64,000 bases of DNA, from contig OY804579.1 of the NCBI GenBank assembly GCA_963680875.1, forward strand, positions 16,507,506-16,571,505, in the 5' to 3' direction. Source of the stretch: Bathymodiolus brooksi. Its lineage: Eukaryota > Mollusca > Bivalvia > Mytilida > Modiolidae. Shown piece by piece: positions 60,944-64,000 of this stretch. The position numbers and the translations under genes were made by a program. Each line of letters begins with the position of its first letter. Within the stretch, counting starts at the first letter, position 1. A model generated the notes under the pieces. The model did no database searches and was not told the DNA's origin. It was given only the letters and a program-made list of their open reading frames with translations.

Positions 60944-61248
60944 TGTGTTATTAAAAAAAACATGATATATCAATGACATTACATCAGATAGTCATTAAAA
61001 TAACTTGTCAGGTGTGTTGACAGTTTGGTCAACTACAGCATTCAAAATAATGAAGAGGATGAACCCTAAATTACATGCTAAACCAAAATGTACTAAAGAT
61101 AAACAATTAAACTAATGTGTCCTGTGTTTAACAAAAACAATATTTAAAATGTTTTAGAATCATTATTTTGTATTGATAAAAGATCCATTTTTTTTTTTAA
61201 TGAATTGTCATACAAACCAAAAATATCATTATTATTTTAATGAACCAG

Positions 61249-61254
61249 AATAAA
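61249..61254 (+). promoter_or_regulatory. Candidate polyadenylation signal
   Basis: A canonical AATAAA hexamer lies about 300 bases after the stop of the 12-exon gene, in AT-rich sequence. No other exact AATAAA was noticed between the stop and this point. It is a plausible 3' end of the transcript but rests on the hexamer alone. Confidence 0.4.
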
Positions 61255-61324
61255 TATTTTTGTATTTATATTCTATAATGATGGAAATATATGATTAATG
61301 GTAAGAATGAATTTCTGATGTTAT

Positions 61325-62080
61325 ATTTCATTGTAAGATTGGACTTCTGACCTTATGTCATTATAAGATTGAACTTCTGACCTTATATTATGGAAAGATT
61401 GAACTCCTGACCTTATTTCATGGTAAGGATGAACTTCTGACCTTATATCATGGTAAGATTGAACTTCTGACCTTATATCATGGTGAGATTGAACTTCTGA
61501 CCTTATATCCAGACTTTTTTAAATTCGTCGGACCGAGCAGGCAGAAAATCACAAGGAAAGGCAATACTGCCAAGTATGCCGGTCCGGGTTTCCGACAAAA
61601 ATTTGTGTTTGTGTATTTTGTTTTGCACCGGAAATCGGAAATGCAACTGGTATGCCGGAACGATCACGGTCAACTCGGAATTAGATTCTGCTTCAAATGA
61701 CATTTACTTCTTAAACATGCAACTGTTTCCATGGTAATTCTATTAATCATTGTATTTTTATAGTTTAAACTGGCTGTGATGCATCAACGCGACCATTTCA
61801 TGTGTTTATATTTGAAAATATGGCAGGTCAGGTTTTTATTGTTCCCATCACCAATTCCGTTTAAATTTTAGAATTTTGTGAATTCCGATCCTGCACAATT
61901 TCAGCAGGTCCTGCAGAAAATTATTGGGTGCAGGACCTATGTCCTGCATATTGGTTTTTTTTTTTCTCAAAAAGTCTGTATATCATGGTAAAATTGAACT
62001 TATGACCTTATATCTTGGTATGATTGGACTTATGACCTTATTTCATGGTATGATTGAACTTCTGACCTTATATCATGGTG
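61325..62080 (+). repeat. 30-bp minisatellite interrupted by a transposon-like insertion
   Basis: The unit GATTGAACTTCTGACCTTAT plus ATCATGGTAA recurs about six times before 61509 and about three times after 61979. It lies downstream of the gene. The insertion at 61510-61978 is described separately. Confidence 0.85.
61510..61978. mobile_element. 469-bp DNA transposon-like insertion, CAG...CTG ends
   Basis: It starts CAGACTTTTTTAAATTC and ends CTCAAAAAGTCTG, an inverted repeat of about 10 bases. TATATC is duplicated exactly on both sides (61504-61509, 61979-61984) and the minisatellite resumes in register, so the borders are firm. CAG...CTG ends suggest hAT-like, but the 6-bp duplication is not diagnostic. 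No transposase frame. Confidence 0.75.
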
Positions 62081-62084
62081 TGCA

Positions 62085-62540
62085 AATAAGTTGAAAACAG
62101 TGAACTATTAATTATTGTAAACACACCAGGAGTAATATTTTTACATAGTTACATTAACAAAAGTATGCTTTACGAAACATATGTAAAATATGTTTCCCAG
62201 CGTACATATTATATAATCCTATAAGTTGAATTGCTTACGGTATAAAGAATTATTATGTATGTTGACGTTGCTACTTTTGCTGTGTAATATTGAAAAAGTA
62301 CTGGCTATACTTACTGCTGTAAACATTTGATGAAGTCATTATCACATTAAAGTAATAGACTCAAGGCTTTAATGACAATAACTGCATTCTCACATCTTGT
62401 TTGTATGTCCATTTTTTAATATTGTAAATTTTAACAGGACAGTGGTCAGGTGGTTGTTCATAGTTTATCTATAATCACATTGTAATCAGATTTTTATATT
62501 CAACTTCATTATCATTTATTATGCATTAAAGTTTAATAGG
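62085..62540. other. Intergenic sequence, nothing recognised
   Basis: AT-rich, no frame or repeat to report. Confidence 0.4.
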
Positions 62541-62790
62541 CAGCGTGGCCGTCATGGTCGTATGATAGTTGGATTTACAACTACCTATACGCAACAATGA
62601 AGTTGTGAGTTAGAATCCCGCTCATGGCGAAGTGTGCTCGATGCAACATTATGTGATACAGTTTGTCGGTGACTTGTGGCAGGTCGGTGGTTTTCACTGT
62701 GTACTCCGGTTTCCTCCAAAAATAGAACTGACTGCCACAATATAACTGAAATATTGTTGAAAATAGCATTAAACCTCATAACCTTAACTC
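62541..62790 (+). mobile_element. SINE (GTTTAATGCCACTTTC-tail family)
   Basis: GCGTGGCCGTCATGGTCG and TAGTTGGATTTACAACTACC form the head, GAGTTAGAATCCCGCTC is B-box-like, and the body runs to ATATTGTTGAAAATAGCATT. Confidence 0.8.
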
Positions 62791-62999
62791 TTAATAGGCA
62801 GCTGTCATTGAAATAATGAATTAATATTGTCAATAGTATTTCCATACAAATAGATAATGGACCATTACTGTTTTATTTTACGTTGAATAGAAATTAAATT
62901 TAAACTGCAGCTGCATGACAATGAGTAGTTCAACATTTCTTCCTTAATTTTCTGTTAAATTTTTCTTTCAGCTAATTTATACGTACTTAGCATAGATTG

Positions 63000-63219
63000 A
63001 TAAAAAAAAACTGACATTGGTTCACTTTCAAAATTATGTGCCACACCACCAGCTCCATCAAAGATGACTGCCATTACTTAAATCAGAAATTTCATTTAAT
63101 GGTAGATTAAAAGAATCAGTTGAAATTTGAAGTTTAACATATGTTCCAACTTTTTCTATAAACTTTAGAAGTCAAATGGAAAACCAGATGAGTGAATACA
63201 GGCTCCTAGGAGCCCCTAG
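63000..63219 (+). mobile_element. 3' end fragment of an AGCTCACC-type element
   Basis: One partial monomer (TTCACTTTCAAAATTATGTG, TCAAAGATGACTGCC) is followed by GATGAGTGAATACAGG, the hairpin GGCTCC-TA-GGAGCC and CTAG (63216-63219) before TTT. Confidence 0.65.
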
Positions 63220-63484
63220 TTTAAATTTTGTAGTTGTGAATATGAATTTTATTTATCTACCGCTAATTAAATATGTGATACATTATGTTGTAGTTTATTT
63301 TATAAAATCCAGTAATTATCCTGAACATGAGCACATCTACATTTGTACTTATCCTCCTCATTGGGGGGGTAATCCCCTCTTTTATGATATCATATACAAT
63401 TTACCATTTCACCATATTAGATCTAATTACTAGTAACACATACCAAAAACTATATGCCAATAGGGGGTTTTTGTCATTTGTCAT

Positions 63485-63730
63485 TATGATCGTATGGTAG
63501 TTGGATTTACAACTACCTGTGCAATTAGTGCAACCACTAACAGGAGTTTGAATCCCACTTATGGCAAGGTGTACTCGATACAACATTATGTGATAAAGTT
63601 TGTCAGTGACTTACGACAGGTCAGTGGTTTTCTCCAGGTACTCCGGTTTCCTCCACCAATAAAACTGACAGCCTCAATATAAATGAAATATTGCTGAAAT
63701 TGGCATTAAACACCATAATCCTAACCCTGA
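63485..63730 (+). mobile_element. SINE (GTTTAATGCCACTTTC-tail family)
   Basis: The head TAGTTGGATTTACAACTACC, B-box-like GAGTTTGAATCCCAC, and body with GTACTCCGGTTTCCTCCACC and GGCATTAAACACCATAA are all present. Confidence 0.8.
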
Positions 63731-63885
63731 AAGTACATTTCCTAAAGAATTTTTTGTTTGACAAGCATGCGGTTCATTACAGACTCAGATTAGACATGTT
63801 TCACTGTCATTTCAACTGTGTTTTATATTAGCCAATGCAATTATCTTGTGTTTTATTTACGCTGCATGGTTTTAACCTCCTTTTT

Positions 63886-64000
63886 AGCTCACCTTGGCAA
63901 AGGCAATGTGAGCTTTTGCCATCACTTGGCGTCCATCATCTGTCGTCCGTTAACTTTTCACATTTTAATCTTCTCCTCTGAAACCGCAAAGCCAATTGAC
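63886..64000 (+). mobile_element. Start of another AGCTCACC element, cut by the window end
   Basis: AGCTCACCTTGGCAAAGGCA, TTTTGCCATCACTTGGCGTC and TTTAATCTTCTCCTCTGAAA are the usual 5' order. The rest lies outside the window. Confidence 0.7.

Overview
The window is eukaryotic nuclear DNA from a mollusc, almost certainly a bivalve. It is AT-rich and intron-dense, and it is packed with repeats that I recognise from memory as bivalve-type: elements opening with AGTTCACCTGG or AGCTCACCTGG, tRNA-derived SINEs with a GTTTAATGCCACTTTC tail, and a GGAGGTTTGACGCC repeat. I cannot name the genus from sequence alone. No bacterial-style operons, rRNA genes, intact tRNA genes or CRISPR arrays are visible.

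One host gene spans nearly the whole window on the + strand (2883-60943). I assembled 12 exons by hand from splice sites, reading frame and phase. Together they give 4794 nt, that is 1597 codons plus a stop, with no frameshift or internal stop. In order the protein has a DZIP3-like HEPN domain carrying an R-x4-H motif (exon 1), three titin-like I-set Ig domains on three exons of exactly 258 nt each (exons 2-4), a Roc GTPase split over exons 5-8, a COR domain with a Cys/His-rich tail (exon 9), eleven 22-residue acidic repeats (exon 10), a 15-residue linker (exon 11) and a TIR-like domain (exon 12). No signal peptide or membrane segment is seen, so a cytosolic signalling or immune-type receptor is the best guess. 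HEPN, Ig, Roc-COR and TIR in one chain is the most interesting thing here.

The introns are a museum of mobile DNA. Intron 1 (12.3 kb) holds a 54-bp satellite built from a SINE head, a SINE body, a 6.6-kb tandem-repeat element and a 5'-truncated LINE tail. Intron 6 holds a 3.3-kb satellite of 74-bp units made from the inside of the same SINE, then a 'CCCCCGCTC' tandem-repeat element. Intron 7 holds a SINE broken by a nested insertion, a 2.2-kb reverse transcriptase ORF (Penelope-like), a 3.9-kb tandem-repeat element and a 77-bp SINE-head array. Intron 9 holds an 814-bp hAT-like element with an 8-bp target duplication. Intron 10 (12.1 kb) holds a perfect 36-bp-TIR MITE, Helitron-like elements on both strands and a LINE remnant. 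Downstream of the gene a 30-bp minisatellite is split by a further DNA transposon-like insertion.

Two patterns run through the window. First, SINE pieces have repeatedly expanded into tandem arrays (54-, 74- and 77-bp units). Second, several unrelated-looking families share one architecture: a 5' hairpin, short subterminal inverted repeats, a core of about 166-bp tandem monomers, and a 3' hairpin followed by CTAG, CTGG or a similar end. That matches the non-autonomous Helitron/Helentron ('HINE') and bivalve 'pearl' descriptions.
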